Source of the DNA: Armatimonadota bacterium
Lineage (GTDB): Bacteria; Armatimonadota; Fimbriimonadia; Fimbriimonadales; Fimbriimonadaceae
Assembly (NCBI GenBank): GCA_018268395.1
Contig: JAFDWQ010000006.1
Coordinates: 1-64,000 of the forward strand
Reading direction: 5' to 3'
DNA length: 64,000 nucleotides
Shown here: positions 17,374 through 25,631 of the stretch, in pieces
Layout: every line of letters starts with the position of its first letter
Position numbering within the stretch: position 1 is the first letter of the stretch
Notes under the pieces: model-generated
Database searches by the model: none
What the model was told of the DNA's origin: nothing
The model's input: only the letters and a program-made list of their open reading frames with translations
Made by a program: the position numbers and the translations under genes

Positions 17374-18381
17374 ATGGCAAAAGGATGGATTCTCGGCCTG
17401 ACCCTGGCCGGCCTTTTGGCGGCAGGTTGTTCGCCGACCCCGGCGCCCGCAGGCGGCGCCGCGACGACCGGAGGCTCGGCCTCGTCCGGGGCAAGCGGGA
17501 AGAAGATCAAGATCGGCGTCTCGATCCCGGCCGCCGACCACGGTTGGACGGCCGGAGTCAACTACTGGGCCCAAGAAGCGAGCAAGCTCTATCCCGACGT
17601 CGAGTGGATCATCAGTCCGGCCCAGACACCGGAAAAGCAGATCGCAGACATGGAGACGATGCTGACGAAGGGCGTCGACGGCATGGTCGTCCTGGCGACC
17701 GAGAGCGCCCCGATCACCCCGGCCGCAAAGAAGGTCCACGAGCGCGGGGTGTTCCTCGTGAACGTCGACCGTGGATTCCTGGAACCCGTCGCGGACGTCT
17801 TCCTGGAGGGCGACAACAAGGCGTTCGGGCGGAAGTCGGCCGAGTACATGGTCCAAAAGATGAACGGCCAGGGCAAGGTCCTCATCTTACGGGGCATCCC
17901 GTGTACGGTCGACACCGACCGTTACAACGCGGCTATGGAAGTCTTCAAGGCGAGTCCTGGCATCCAGGTGCTCGACGCCCAGAGCGGGATGTGGAACAAA
18001 CAAAAGGCCCAGGAGGTCACTCAGACCCTCCTGCTGAAACATCCCGAAGTCGACGCGATCTGGGCGAGCGACGACGACATGGCCCTCGGCGCGGAACTGG
18101 CCCTGAAGGAAGCAGGCCGTGCCGACAAGGTCTGGATGCTCGGCGGAGCAGGCATGAAAGACGTCGTCAAGCGGGTCATGGACGGGGACAAGATGTTCCC
18201 GGCCGACATCACTTACCCGCCTTCGATGATCGCGACCGGAATGTCCATCGCCGTATCGGCGCTGAACGGCGGCAATCTGGACAAGAAGCGCCCGTTCCTT
18301 CCCCGGCACCTGATGCTCGACGTCGAACTCGTCACGCCGGACAACGCGAAGAACTACTACTTCCCCGACTCGGTCTATTGA
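17374..18381 (+). CDS. Sugar ABC transporter substrate-binding lipoprotein (RbsB family)
   Basis: The product is a lipoprotein (LLAAGC lipobox) followed by a low-complexity A/G/S linker. It then has the periplasmic-binding-protein-like I fold: IKIGVSIPAADHGWTAGVNYWA, IADMETMLTKGVDGMVVL, VDRGFLEPVADVFLEGDN, ILRGIPCTVDTDRYN and AIWASDDDMALGAELAL. It would capture a sugar for the RbsC-like permease at 15210. I chose the ATG at 17374 because a TGAGG lies 9 bases upstream; an in-frame ATG at 17359 is the alternative and adds five residues. A strong hairpin follows the stop. Confidence 0.92.
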   Translation: MAKGWILGLTLAGLLAAGCSPTPAPAGGAATTGGSASSGASGKKIKIGVSIPAADHGWTAGVNYWAQEASKLYPDVEWIISPAQTPEKQIADMETMLTKGVDGMVVLATESAPITPAAKKVHERGVFLVNVDRGFLEPVADVFLEGDNKAFGRKSAEYMVQKMNGQGKVLILRGIPCTVDTDRYNAAMEVFKASPGIQVLDAQSGMWNKQKAQEVTQTLLLKHPEVDAIWASDDDMALGAELALKEAGRADKVWMLGGAGMKDVVKRVMDGDKMFPADITYPPSMIATGMSIAVSALNGGNLDKKRPFLPRHLMLDVELVTPDNAKNYYFPDSVY

Positions 18382-18389
18382 CCTTGTTC

Positions 18390-18419
18390 AGGCTCCGGGC
18401 CGGCAACGGTCCGGAGCCT
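18390..18419. terminator. Hairpin terminator between convergent genes
   Basis: A perfect 13-bp stem (one G-T pair) is closed by a GCAA tetraloop, built from AGGCTCCGG...CCGGAGCCT. It lies in the 36-bp gap between the binding-protein gene and the leftward DUF1080 gene, so it can serve both strands. It lacks a good T-run. Confidence 0.65.
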
Positions 18420-19089
18420 AGCCCAACTCGCGGACCTGGATCGACCGGTACTCGACCCGGTTGCCATGGTCCTGAAGGACGATGTGGCCCTTTGCGACTT
18501 TGCCGTAATTCGGATGGTCCGAGAACTTAGCCTTGTGGGCCCGCTCTTTCCAGTCGGTTGAACCTAGCTCGTACGTAACGACCTTCACGCCGTTCAGCCA
18601 GTGCTCGACGTGGTTCCCTTTGCAGACGATCCGCACAGCGTTCCACTCGTCCGCCGGCTTGACCGTCGTCTGGGAACACGGATACATGGCATAGCAGGCT
18701 CCGGCCGACGTCAGCGGGCTCCGGCCGTCAGGATGTTTGGCATTGTCGAGGACCTGCATTTCCGGCCCCGTGAACCAGGCTGCCCGTTCGGACTCGTCGA
18801 CGCGGTACATGATCCCCGAGTTTCCGCCCGCCTCGATGCGCCACTCCAGCCTCAACTCAAAGTCGCCGAACGTGCCGTCGGTCGCGATGTCGCCGCCTTG
18901 TCCGTCGCGGCAGCTCAAAACGCCGCCTTCGGCTTTCCAGCCTGGCCCGATCTTTTCGCCGCCATAGCCGTGCCAGCCGGCCAACGTGTGCCCGTCGAAG
19001 AGGAGACGGAACGGCCGGGGTGCGCCATAGTCCTCGATCGGGTCCTGGGCGACGGCGAGAAGGGCAAGGGCGGCAAAAACGACAGGCAT
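18418..19089 (-). CDS. DUF1080 / 3-keto-disaccharide hydrolase-domain secreted protein (second copy)
   Basis: About 223 residues from ATG 19089: signal peptide MPVVFAALALLAVAQ, then LLFDGHTLAGWHGYG, GGDIATDGTFGDFELRLEW, GNSGIMYRV and the C-terminal HIVLQDHGNRVEYRSIQVREL. It has the whole DUF1080 domain and is related to, but clearly different from, the gene at 598-1260. It follows clpX on the same strand, but a strong terminator hairpin separates the two and overlaps this start codon. An upstream in-frame GTG at 19107 also lies in that hairpin. Confidence 0.88.
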   Translation of the reverse strand: MPVVFAALALLAVAQDPIEDYGAPRPFRLLFDGHTLAGWHGYGGEKIGPGWKAEGGVLSCRDGQGGDIATDGTFGDFELRLEWRIEAGGNSGIMYRVDESERAAWFTGPEMQVLDNAKHPDGRSPLTSAGACYAMYPCSQTTVKPADEWNAVRIVCKGNHVEHWLNGVKVVTYELGSTDWKERAHKAKFSDHPNYGKVAKGHIVLQDHGNRVEYRSIQVRELG

Positions 19090-19118
19090 CGGTGCATTGT
19101 CGCACACCGATGCCTGTC
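19075..19118 (-). terminator. Rho-independent terminator of clpX, overlapping next start codon
   Basis: A perfect 14-bp inverted repeat (GACAGGCATCGGTG and its complement, 10-base loop) is followed on the minus strand by TTTTT. It lies 21 bp beyond the clpX stop. The 3' arm contains the ATG of the DUF1080 gene at 19089. Confidence 0.85.
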
Positions 19119-19138
19119 CGGACCGACCTTCTCGAGGA

Positions 19139-20470
19139 CTAGCTCGCCGCGCGGAGGTCTTCCGCGTTCAGGAGCAAAGGCTTGGTCCCTTCGGTCAGGA
19201 CGCCCGCCGGGACGACGACACGTTTGACGTCGTCGTTGCTCGGGACCTCGTACATGACCTCGAGCATGACCTGCTCGATGATCGACCTCAGGGCCCGGGC
19301 GCCTGTCTTCCGGCGCAGCGCCTCTTGAGCGATCTCCCGGAGAGCCCCCGGTTCGACTTCGAGGCCGACACCATCGAGTTCGAAGAACTTCGAATACTGC
19401 TTGAGGATCGCGTTCTTCGGTTCGGTCAAGATCGTGATGAGCGAGTCCTCGTCGAGCTCGTCCAAAGTCGTGATGACGGGAAGTCGGCCGATGAACTCGG
19501 GAATGAGACCGAATTTGAGCAAGTCTTCTGGGGTGACGTTGCGCAAAACGTCTTTTGTCCGCTCGACCTTGCTCTGAGGCTCTGCCCGGAAGCCCATGAC
19601 GTTCTCCTTTTGCCTGCGGAGGATGATCTCGCCCAGGCCCTCGAACGCACCGCCGCAGACGAAGAGGATGTGCTTGGTGTCGATCTGGATGTACTCTTGC
19701 TGCGGGTGCTTCCGCCCGCCGCCTGGCGGCACGTTGGCGACCGTCCCTTCCAGAATCTTCAGCAACGCCTGCTGGACGCCTTCCCCGCTCACGTCCCGAG
19801 TGATCGACGGATTGTCGCCTTTGCGACCGATCTTGTCGATCTCGTCGACGTAGATGATGCCTTGCTCGCAGAGTTCCTTCGCGTTTCGAGGATCCATCTG
19901 TTCCGCAGATTGCCAAAGTTTAAGCAGGATGTTCTCGACGTCCTCTCCGACGTAACCCGCTTCGGTGAGCGCGGTCGCGTCGGCGATGGCGAACGGGACT
20001 TGGAGCATCCGGGCGAGCGTCTGCGCTAGGAGAGTCTTGCCAGAACCCGTCGGACCGACCATCAGGATGTTGCTCTTTTGAAGCTCCACTCCAGATTCGT
20101 CGGTGTCGTGGATGCGTTTGTAGTGGTTGTAGACCGCGACGCTCAACGCCCGCTTCGCGTTTTCTTGGCCGATGACGTATTGGTCCAAGAACGAGACGAT
20201 TTCCTTCGGCTTCGGAAGCTTGGCCAGCCTCGGTGCCGACGGGGCCGTGGCGCCGCCGGCGCCCGCACCGGCCGCCGCTTTCGACTTGGCCGTTTCGGAC
20301 CCTTGCTTCGGTTCCCGGGGTGCCCCGCCTTCGTTCTGAAGGATGTCGTTACACAGATCGATACAATCCGAGCAGACAGCGCCGTGAAGGCCCACGATCA
20401 GTTTCGGGACTTGTTCTTTGGCCTTTCCGCACAGGCAACAGCGGTCGCGCCGCTCGTCAGGTTTCGCCAT
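19139..20470 (-). CDS. clpX: ATP-dependent Clp protease ATP-binding subunit ClpX
   Basis: The 443-residue product unfolds tagged proteins and feeds them to ClpP. It has an N-terminal zinc-binding domain (CCLCGK...CSDC), then the AAA+ core: Walker A GPTGSGKT, Walker [11 protein letters not shown], the [15 protein letters not shown] segment, and the C-terminal [12 protein letters not shown] sensor-2 motif. An Ala/Gly-rich linker joins zinc finger and core. It lies 20 bp downstream of clpP on the same strand, the common clpP-clpX operon. A terminator follows. Confidence 0.97.
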   Translation of the reverse strand: MAKPDERRDRCCLCGKAKEQVPKLIVGLHGAVCSDCIDLCNDILQNEGGAPREPKQGSETAKSKAAAGAGAGGATAPSAPRLAKLPKPKEIVSFLDQYVIGQENAKRALSVAVYNHYKRIHDTDESGVELQKSNILMVGPTGSGKTLLAQTLARMLQVPFAIADATALTEAGYVGEDVENILLKLWQSAEQMDPRNAKELCEQGIIYVDEIDKIGRKGDNPSITRDVSGEGVQQALLKILEGTVANVPPGGGRKHPQQEYIQIDTKHILFVCGGAFEGLGEIILRRQKENVMGFRAEPQSKVERTKDVLRNVTPEDLLKFGLIPEFIGRLPVITTLDELDEDSLITILTEPKNAILKQYSKFFELDGVGLEVEPGALREIAQEALRRKTGARALRSIIEQVMLEVMYEVPSNDDVKRVVVPAGVLTEGTKPLLLNAEDLRAAS

Positions 20471-20490
20471 ATTCGCGTCCTACCTTCCTA

Positions 20491-21090
20491 TTATCGCGCA
20501 CCCGGCTTCAAAACTTTATCCACCAAGCCGTATTCCAGCGACTCATCGGCCGACATAAAGTGGTCGCGGTCGCAATCCTTCTTGACCTGCTCCGTAGATT
20601 TACCGGTCGCCTCGGACAGAATTTTCATGAGGATGTCCATATAACGGTCGGCCTCCTGGATCGCGATCTTCATGTCGGCCACGGTGCCCTGGGCGCCGCC
20701 GCTGACCTGATGGATCATCACCCGGGCGTTTTCTAGACAGAACCTCTTTCCTTTTTTGCCGCCGGCAAGCAGCACTGCTCCCATGCTCGCGGCCTGACCG
20801 ACGCAGAAGGTCGCCACATCGGGCTTGATCATCTGCATCGTGTCGAACACGGCCAGACCCGCACTGACGCTCCCTCCGGGGCTATGGATGTAAAACTCGA
20901 TGTCCTTGTCGGGGTCTTCCTTTTCCAAGAAAAGGAGCTGGGCGATCAGCAGGTTGGAGACATAGTCGTCGATGGCCGTCCCGAGAAAGACGATCCGGTC
21001 TTTCAGGAGCCGCGACCAGATGTCGTAACTACGCTCGCCGCGCGCGGTCTGTTCGATGACGAAGGGAACGCCCATGCCGACTTCTTTCAT
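20491..21090 (-). CDS. clpP: ATP-dependent Clp protease proteolytic subunit ClpP
   Basis: The 199-residue serine protease forms a tetradecameric chamber that works with ClpX. The catalytic Ser is in [14 protein letters not shown], His in [11 protein letters not shown] and Asp in the [11 protein letters not shown] segment. The length is typical. The N-terminus [14 protein letters not shown] fits other ClpPs with the propeptide start at 21090; the second Met (MGVPFV) is an alternative. clpX follows 20 bp downstream. Confidence 0.97.
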   Translation of the reverse strand: MKEVGMGVPFVIEQTARGERSYDIWSRLLKDRIVFLGTAIDDYVSNLLIAQLLFLEKEDPDKDIEFYIHSPGGSVSAGLAVFDTMQMIKPDVATFCVGQAASMGAVLLAGGKKGKRFCLENARVMIHQVSGGAQGTVADMKIAIQEADRYMDILMKILSEATGKSTEQVKKDCDRDHFMSADESLEYGLVDKVLKPGAR

Positions 21091-21226
21091 GTTCTCTTCC
21101 TAGTGTACTTGCCAGGTCGCAGTTCCCTACGGCCCGGGACGCCGCCCCCGAACGGGCCGGCTATAGGGATTGTCGGTCGGTCCGGCGGGGCGGCACACCT
21201 TGGACTTCGGCTATCGGTCGGGCCGC

Positions 21227-21253
21227 AAAAAAATGGCGGCCCGAAGGCCGCCA
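21227..21253 (-). terminator. Rho-independent terminator with TTCG loop
   Basis: On the minus strand, an 8-bp stem TGGCGGCC/GGCCGCCA with a TTCG tetraloop is followed directly by seven T. It ends transcription of the permease genes and the broken gene upstream, and insulates clpP. Confidence 0.88.
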
Positions 21254-21282
21254 ATGTCTCTTCACCCTAAGGTCCGTGGACC

Positions 21283-21625
21283 TTAAGCCTTGTTGTCATC
21301 TGGAATGGACGTCCGGGTCCGACCGGTGTTCAATCCGGAGCCATAAGAACGGAATAAGAACCTCCTATCCCTCTCTGAGGTGGCTCTGCCGGACGCCCAC
21401 AGGGAGAGGCTGGCACCGACCGTCGCACCGAACACCGACCGGACGAAACCTCCGGGAGGCTCGCGCAAAACCGTGTGCGTCACGAACCCGACGACGAAGG
21501 CCGAGGCATCCAAGGAGCATCGTCGTCGACACCCTTTCGGCTCGTTCCGGTCGCCCGGCACGAGGGCCTTTGGCGATCGCGCCGGCGATCAAACCGACCA
21601 GGAGGTAGGAGACCAAGGGGAACAC
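21283..21625 (-). pseudogene. Frameshifted GlsB/YeaQ/YmgE-family membrane protein
   Basis: From a GTG at 21625 the sequence reads VSYLLVGLIAGAIAK. It must then change frame three times, near 21568, 21533 and 21500, to go on as ALVPGDRNEPKG, then VSTTMLLGCLG, then AFVVGFVTHTVLREP and GGFVRSVFGATVGASLSLW. Joined, these pieces give the small transglycosylase-associated / GlsB stress-response membrane protein (glycine-rich helices of the form GLIAGxxAK, MLLGxxGAxVGGF and GxxxSVFGAxVGA). The changes needed are one extra base, one missing base and two missing bases within about 70 bp, so real decay is more likely than one sequencing error. Reading then runs on in the last frame to a stop at 21283. 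A terminator lies just beyond. Confidence 0.7.
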
Positions 21626-21671
21626 GGTCCGTACCGCGACCCAAGGCCGATCCGGGTTTCAGGACGAGGCG

Positions 21672-22490
21672 TCAACCTTTGACGGCGCCCGCGAGCATGG
21701 CTTCGTGGATGCGGTCCCGGAAGAACCAGTACACGACCAAGACGGGGACCATCACGATCACCAGGCCGGCGAACAGGGCGCCCCAGTCACTCTGGTACTG
21801 CTGCGTCGTCGTCAGGTTCGCGATGCCGAGCGGCAAGGTCTTGTTCTCGGGCCTCGTCATGAAGACCAGGGCCAGGTTGTACTCGTTCCACAGGCCGATC
21901 CCGTCGAAAATGCCGACGACGATCAGTCCAGGTTTGGCCAGTGGAAGCATGATCTTCCAAAACGTTTTCGAGTGCCCGCAACCGTCCATGCGCGCTGCTT
22001 CCATCAACTCGTTGGGGAGCGCCTGGAAGAAGCCGGTCAGCACGAAGATCGTGAAGGACAGCGAGTACGCGACGTAGACCGCGATCAACCCCGACATCCG
22101 GTCGAGCATCTGCATGTCGCGGAGCAAAAAGAAGAGGGGGACGATGACCAGGAAATGGGGGAACATCATCTGCCCCATGAACACCGTCTGGACCAGTTTC
22201 GAACCCCGGAACGGGTACTTCGCCAAGACGTACGCCGCCATCGCGCTGATCGGGAGGAGTAGCACGAGCGATCCCGCTGTAGCGACCATGCTGTTGACGA
22301 ACGCCTTGTCGATCCCGGCCTCCCGCCAGGCATGACCGTAGTTCTCCCAATGGAGCACGGTCGGTAGTTCCCACGGCGATCCGAGGATCCGGTCGCCCGT
22401 CTTGAGCGACGACCATCCGACCCACAGCAGGGGCACGAGAACGGCCAGAACGAACAGGCCGAGCACGGCGTTGACGAGCACTTTCTTCAT
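21672..22490 (-). CDS. Carbohydrate ABC transporter permease (MalG-like)
   Basis: About 272 residues with six hydrophobic segments, starting MKKVLVNAVLGLFVLAVLVPLLW. It has the CUT1 inner-membrane permease EAA loop (EAARMDGCGHSKTFWKIMLPLAKP), which docks the ATPase. Its ATG overlaps the stop of the upstream MalF-like gene by four bases (ATGA), so the two are translationally coupled. No binding protein or ATPase gene is adjacent; a CUT1-type binding lipoprotein lies 12 kb away at 34465. The substrate is unknown. Confidence 0.92.
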   Translation of the reverse strand: MKKVLVNAVLGLFVLAVLVPLLWVGWSSLKTGDRILGSPWELPTVLHWENYGHAWREAGIDKAFVNSMVATAGSLVLLLPISAMAAYVLAKYPFRGSKLVQTVFMGQMMFPHFLVIVPLFFLLRDMQMLDRMSGLIAVYVAYSLSFTIFVLTGFFQALPNELMEAARMDGCGHSKTFWKIMLPLAKPGLIVVGIFDGIGLWNEYNLALVFMTRPENKTLPLGIANLTTTQQYQSDWGALFAGLVIVMVPVLVVYWFFRDRIHEAMLAGAVKG

Positions 22491-23371
22491 GCCCTTCTCT
22501 CCGTCGGGTCTTTGCGGAAGACGGTCAGGACGGCAAGGGACAACACCAGGATCACGACGAAGTTGCCGACCGCCATCGCTGTCGCGTATCCGAACTGCGA
22601 GTTCATGAACGCTTGTTCGTACAGGTAGGTCAGCATGACCTCGCTCTTCCGGTCCGGCCCCCCGCGGGTCATCAGGAAGACGAGGGCGAAGACGTTCATC
22701 ACGTTGACGATCAGATAGACCGCCGCGACCCGTTTCACCGACCACAAGAGCGGCCAAGTCACCTTCCAGAACCGGTGCAGGCCATGGGAACCGTCAAGTT
22801 CGGCCGCCTCGAAGACGTCCGCCGATACCGACTGGATGCCCGCGGCGAACAACATGACGTAGAAGCCGGCGACGTACCAGACGAACGCCACGCCGACCGC
22901 TCCCAACGCCGTTTTCGGATCGCCGAGCCACGTCTGGCTCAGTCCCTTGAGCCCGACTGCGGCAAGTCCTCCGTTCAAGAGGCCCTGAGGATTGAAGACG
23001 AACTGCCACAACACCGCGACGACGACCAGGGAGATGACTTGGGGGAAGAGGTAGACCGCCCGCAAAGCCTTCGCCATCGGTCCGCCTGTTCGGAGGGCAT
23101 GGGCTAAGGCGACGGACACGGACATCACGACGAGCCCGCCGACGATCAAGAGCCAGAGGTTGTGACCGACAGCCTGCCAAAAAGTCTCGTCTTGGCCGAG
23201 CTTTTGGAAGTTCTCGAAACCGACGAACTTCCGGTTCATGGAAAGGCCGCGCCACCGATAGCCCGAAAACTGCACCGCTTGGACGAACGGCACGACCACG
23301 AACCAACCGTAAAGCAACGCGGCCGGCGCCAGAAACGCCGCAATGAACCCGTTCCTCCCTCGGCGCTCCAT
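22487..23371 (-). CDS. Carbohydrate ABC transporter permease (MalF-like)
   Basis: The 294-residue product has six membrane segments starting FIAAFLAPAALLYGWFVVVPFV. It has the loop motif FVGFENFQKLG typical of UgpA/MalF-type permeases and the EAA loop EAAELDGSHGLHRFWKVTWPL. It forms a heterodimer with the product of the overlapping downstream gene. The secreted glycosidase-like gene at 23409-25595 is immediately upstream on the same strand (37 bp), which suggests uptake of the sugar it releases. Confidence 0.92.
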   Translation of the reverse strand: MERRGRNGFIAAFLAPAALLYGWFVVVPFVQAVQFSGYRWRGLSMNRKFVGFENFQKLGQDETFWQAVGHNLWLLIVGGLVVMSVSVALAHALRTGGPMAKALRAVYLFPQVISLVVVAVLWQFVFNPQGLLNGGLAAVGLKGLSQTWLGDPKTALGAVGVAFVWYVAGFYVMLFAAGIQSVSADVFEAAELDGSHGLHRFWKVTWPLLWSVKRVAAVYLIVNVMNVFALVFLMTRGGPDRKSEVMLTYLYEQAFMNSQFGYATAMAVGNFVVILVLSLAVLTVFRKDPTERRA

Positions 23372-23408
23372 CGTCCCGGACAGGATTATGCCAGGTCGAC
23401 GTGAGCCT

Positions 23409-25595
23409 TCACTTGAACGTCGCCCAGCGCATACCCCGCGCCGGAACGTTCCATCGGATCCTGCACGCCCCTTCCGGACCGACCGCGATTTTTGAGGGCT
23501 TCGACCCCTCGAACGCCACGGTCGCGGAACCTCGAAGGCCCGAGTAGCGGAGCGGGACCGTCAGCTCCTCCTCGACGTCTTCGGACGTCGGGTTCCAACT
23601 CAGGAGCATCGCCTTGATCGGGCCTCGCGGATCGACGTGCAGGACGTAGTCCGTCCCTCGACCGTCCGGGCGCCGGAGATGGACGACGTCCGCTTCGAGG
23701 ATCTGCCGGTGTTCCTTGAACCATGAGACCCACTTCACGACCGCAGTCTTCACTTCCGGCGTGTCGTAGAGCCTCGGGCCCCGATAGCAGGCTTGGGCGC
23801 CGAATCCGAAATTGGCCGCAAAGTGCCGCTCGTAATCGGCGAGGTGCTCGTGCAAGGGTTCGATGGTCGCAGCCGGGCCACCGCCCTGATACTCCACGAG
23901 CGGCACCATCATCCACCCCATGCTCGGCGTCTTTTCCCATGTTCCGTCGAACAAGTTCTGGCGGGCGTGGACGTGTTGTTGTTCACGCGGCAGCGACCAG
24001 TTGCTTTCGCGGTACCCCATGCCCGTTTTGTTAGACCCTTGCAGGAAATAGTTGTCCGGAACGTTGAGGAACACGCCGCGGGCCCGGCACCAGTGATAGA
24101 ACTCCGAAACGGTGGCGAACTGCGTCCACTGGGAGTCTTCATAGCCTCGGTGCCCGGGATGGGCGGTACTCGCGCAGACGTCGCCAGGATAGCTTCCGTC
24201 GTGCTCCAGAAGGTCGAACCCGGTCTGTTCGATGAACGTTCTCAGCTTTTGGAAATACGACTGCCCCCAAGCCGATCCAAGGCACGGCGAGCTGCCGAAA
24301 ACGGCACCTCCCGGCTTGCCTGTCGTCTTATCGATCACGTCCGTCTCTGGTCCGACGCTCCGACTGGCCAAAAGCGAGTACCCCCCGAGCTCGAGGCCCT
24401 TCCGGTGCGCATCGTCGACCAGTTCCTTCCATTTTTTAATGTTCGTCGGCGAAAGGTCCTCCATATCGAGCCCAGACCAGAACGAAATCACGACCATTTC
24501 GAAACCGCACTCGGACGCCTGGTCGATCGCGGTTCGGACGACCTGGGGATCACTTGACGTCAGGTGGAGCATGATCGGGTTCTCGAGGCACCAAGGCGCC
24601 AACAGCCGGTGCATCCGGCGGACCTGAAGGCCCTTGCGTTCGCGGTCGGTCGAGTCGTGAAGCAGTTCGAACACCCGGAAAGTCGAAAACGACCCTCCTG
24701 GAACGATGTCTGTTCCTGGCCCGACCGGACTCGAGACCTCTAAGAGGCACGGCGTCTTCAGATCGTAGTTGACCTGGGTCTTGTATTCGGGGTCCGGAAG
24801 CCAATTGACGGCCCGGTTCGAAGCCCCCATCGACATCCCGGCGAAGGTGTAGTCCGTCGTGACGGTCATGTTCGGGACGCGCCACGTCGGTTGGAAGTCG
24901 ACGGTCGACTCGGCTTCGACCACGGCCAGTACTTCGGCTTTGAACGAGTCGATGCGCGCCGTCTGCCGGGTTCCGTTGGTCACAGAAACACGCTTCATGA
25001 ACACCGGAAGCCCGTCGTACAGTTCGTAAACGACTTTCGCTTGCCAGCCCTTGAACTTACCGGTACCTTCAAAGTCGAGGGTCAGCGACCGTCCCCGAGG
25101 GGGCCAATCGGCGTCCGTGGTCGGAAACGACCCGGTGACGCCCGCCTCGCGTCTTCGGACGGATCTCGGCTTCCAGTCGAAACGCTTTTGGACGGACGCC
25201 TCGCTCCATCCGACGAATTGCAGGGACATGGGGTCGGGCTTTAAGTCGGGGAGCCAGTCCGGGGACAAATAGGCATGGTCGCGTAGCCCGACGACCCCAC
25301 CGACCGACACGGGACGACCGTCCACGACGAACGTCGCCTCCGGTCGGAGCGACCTCAAGAACTCTTCTCCCGTCGTCATGTTCTTCAGGCTTAAGGTCGT
25401 CCCGTTGTGGACCGTCGAAACGACTCTCCGGACGATCCCGTTCGAGAGCTCGAGCCTGCCTGAACTCCGGTCGAACGTGACGACGGCCGGTGCGGGGTGG
25501 ATGTCCAGCATCCAGTCCGGTTCTGAGCGGGTAGCGGCTAGGGTCATGGCTGAAGCGGCGAGGATCCAAGATCCGAACATGTCTCGTCTCGGCAT
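23409..25595 (-). CDS. Secreted glycosidase-like protein (alpha-galactosidase / clan GH-D-like)
   Basis: About 728 residues with a signal peptide (MFGSWILAASAMTLAATRS). An N-terminal beta-sandwich of about 300 residues is followed by a TIM-barrel-like part with VVISFWSGLDM, GFDLLEHDGSYPGD (candidate acidic catalytic region) and WCRARGVFLNVPDNYF, and then a C-terminal beta domain (SWNPTSEDVEEELTVPL). The layout resembles GH36/GH27-type alpha-galactosidases, but I cannot name a family or confirm both acids. The ATG at 25595 is used; an ATG at 25580 would still keep the signal peptide. The MalF/MalG-type permeases follow 37 bp downstream, so import of the product is a reasonable inference. Confidence 0.72.
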   Translation of the reverse strand: MPRRDMFGSWILAASAMTLAATRSEPDWMLDIHPAPAVVTFDRSSGRLELSNGIVRRVVSTVHNGTTLSLKNMTTGEEFLRSLRPEATFVVDGRPVSVGGVVGLRDHAYLSPDWLPDLKPDPMSLQFVGWSEASVQKRFDWKPRSVRRREAGVTGSFPTTDADWPPRGRSLTLDFEGTGKFKGWQAKVVYELYDGLPVFMKRVSVTNGTRQTARIDSFKAEVLAVVEAESTVDFQPTWRVPNMTVTTDYTFAGMSMGASNRAVNWLPDPEYKTQVNYDLKTPCLLEVSSPVGPGTDIVPGGSFSTFRVFELLHDSTDRERKGLQVRRMHRLLAPWCLENPIMLHLTSSDPQVVRTAIDQASECGFEMVVISFWSGLDMEDLSPTNIKKWKELVDDAHRKGLELGGYSLLASRSVGPETDVIDKTTGKPGGAVFGSSPCLGSAWGQSYFQKLRTFIEQTGFDLLEHDGSYPGDVCASTAHPGHRGYEDSQWTQFATVSEFYHWCRARGVFLNVPDNYFLQGSNKTGMGYRESNWSLPREQQHVHARQNLFDGTWEKTPSMGWMMVPLVEYQGGGPAATIEPLHEHLADYERHFAANFGFGAQACYRGPRLYDTPEVKTAVVKWVSWFKEHRQILEADVVHLRRPDGRGTDYVLHVDPRGPIKAMLLSWNPTSEDVEEELTVPLRYSGLRGSATVAFEGSKPSKIAVGPEGACRIRWNVPARGMRWATFK

Positions 25596-25631
25596 TATCC
25601 CGATACGGCGTGCACAGGCCAAACTGACCGA

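Noticed and set aside
20510-20525. DnaA box-like TTATCCACC
   Set aside because: Single, imperfect and inside clpP coding sequence; no origin features around it.
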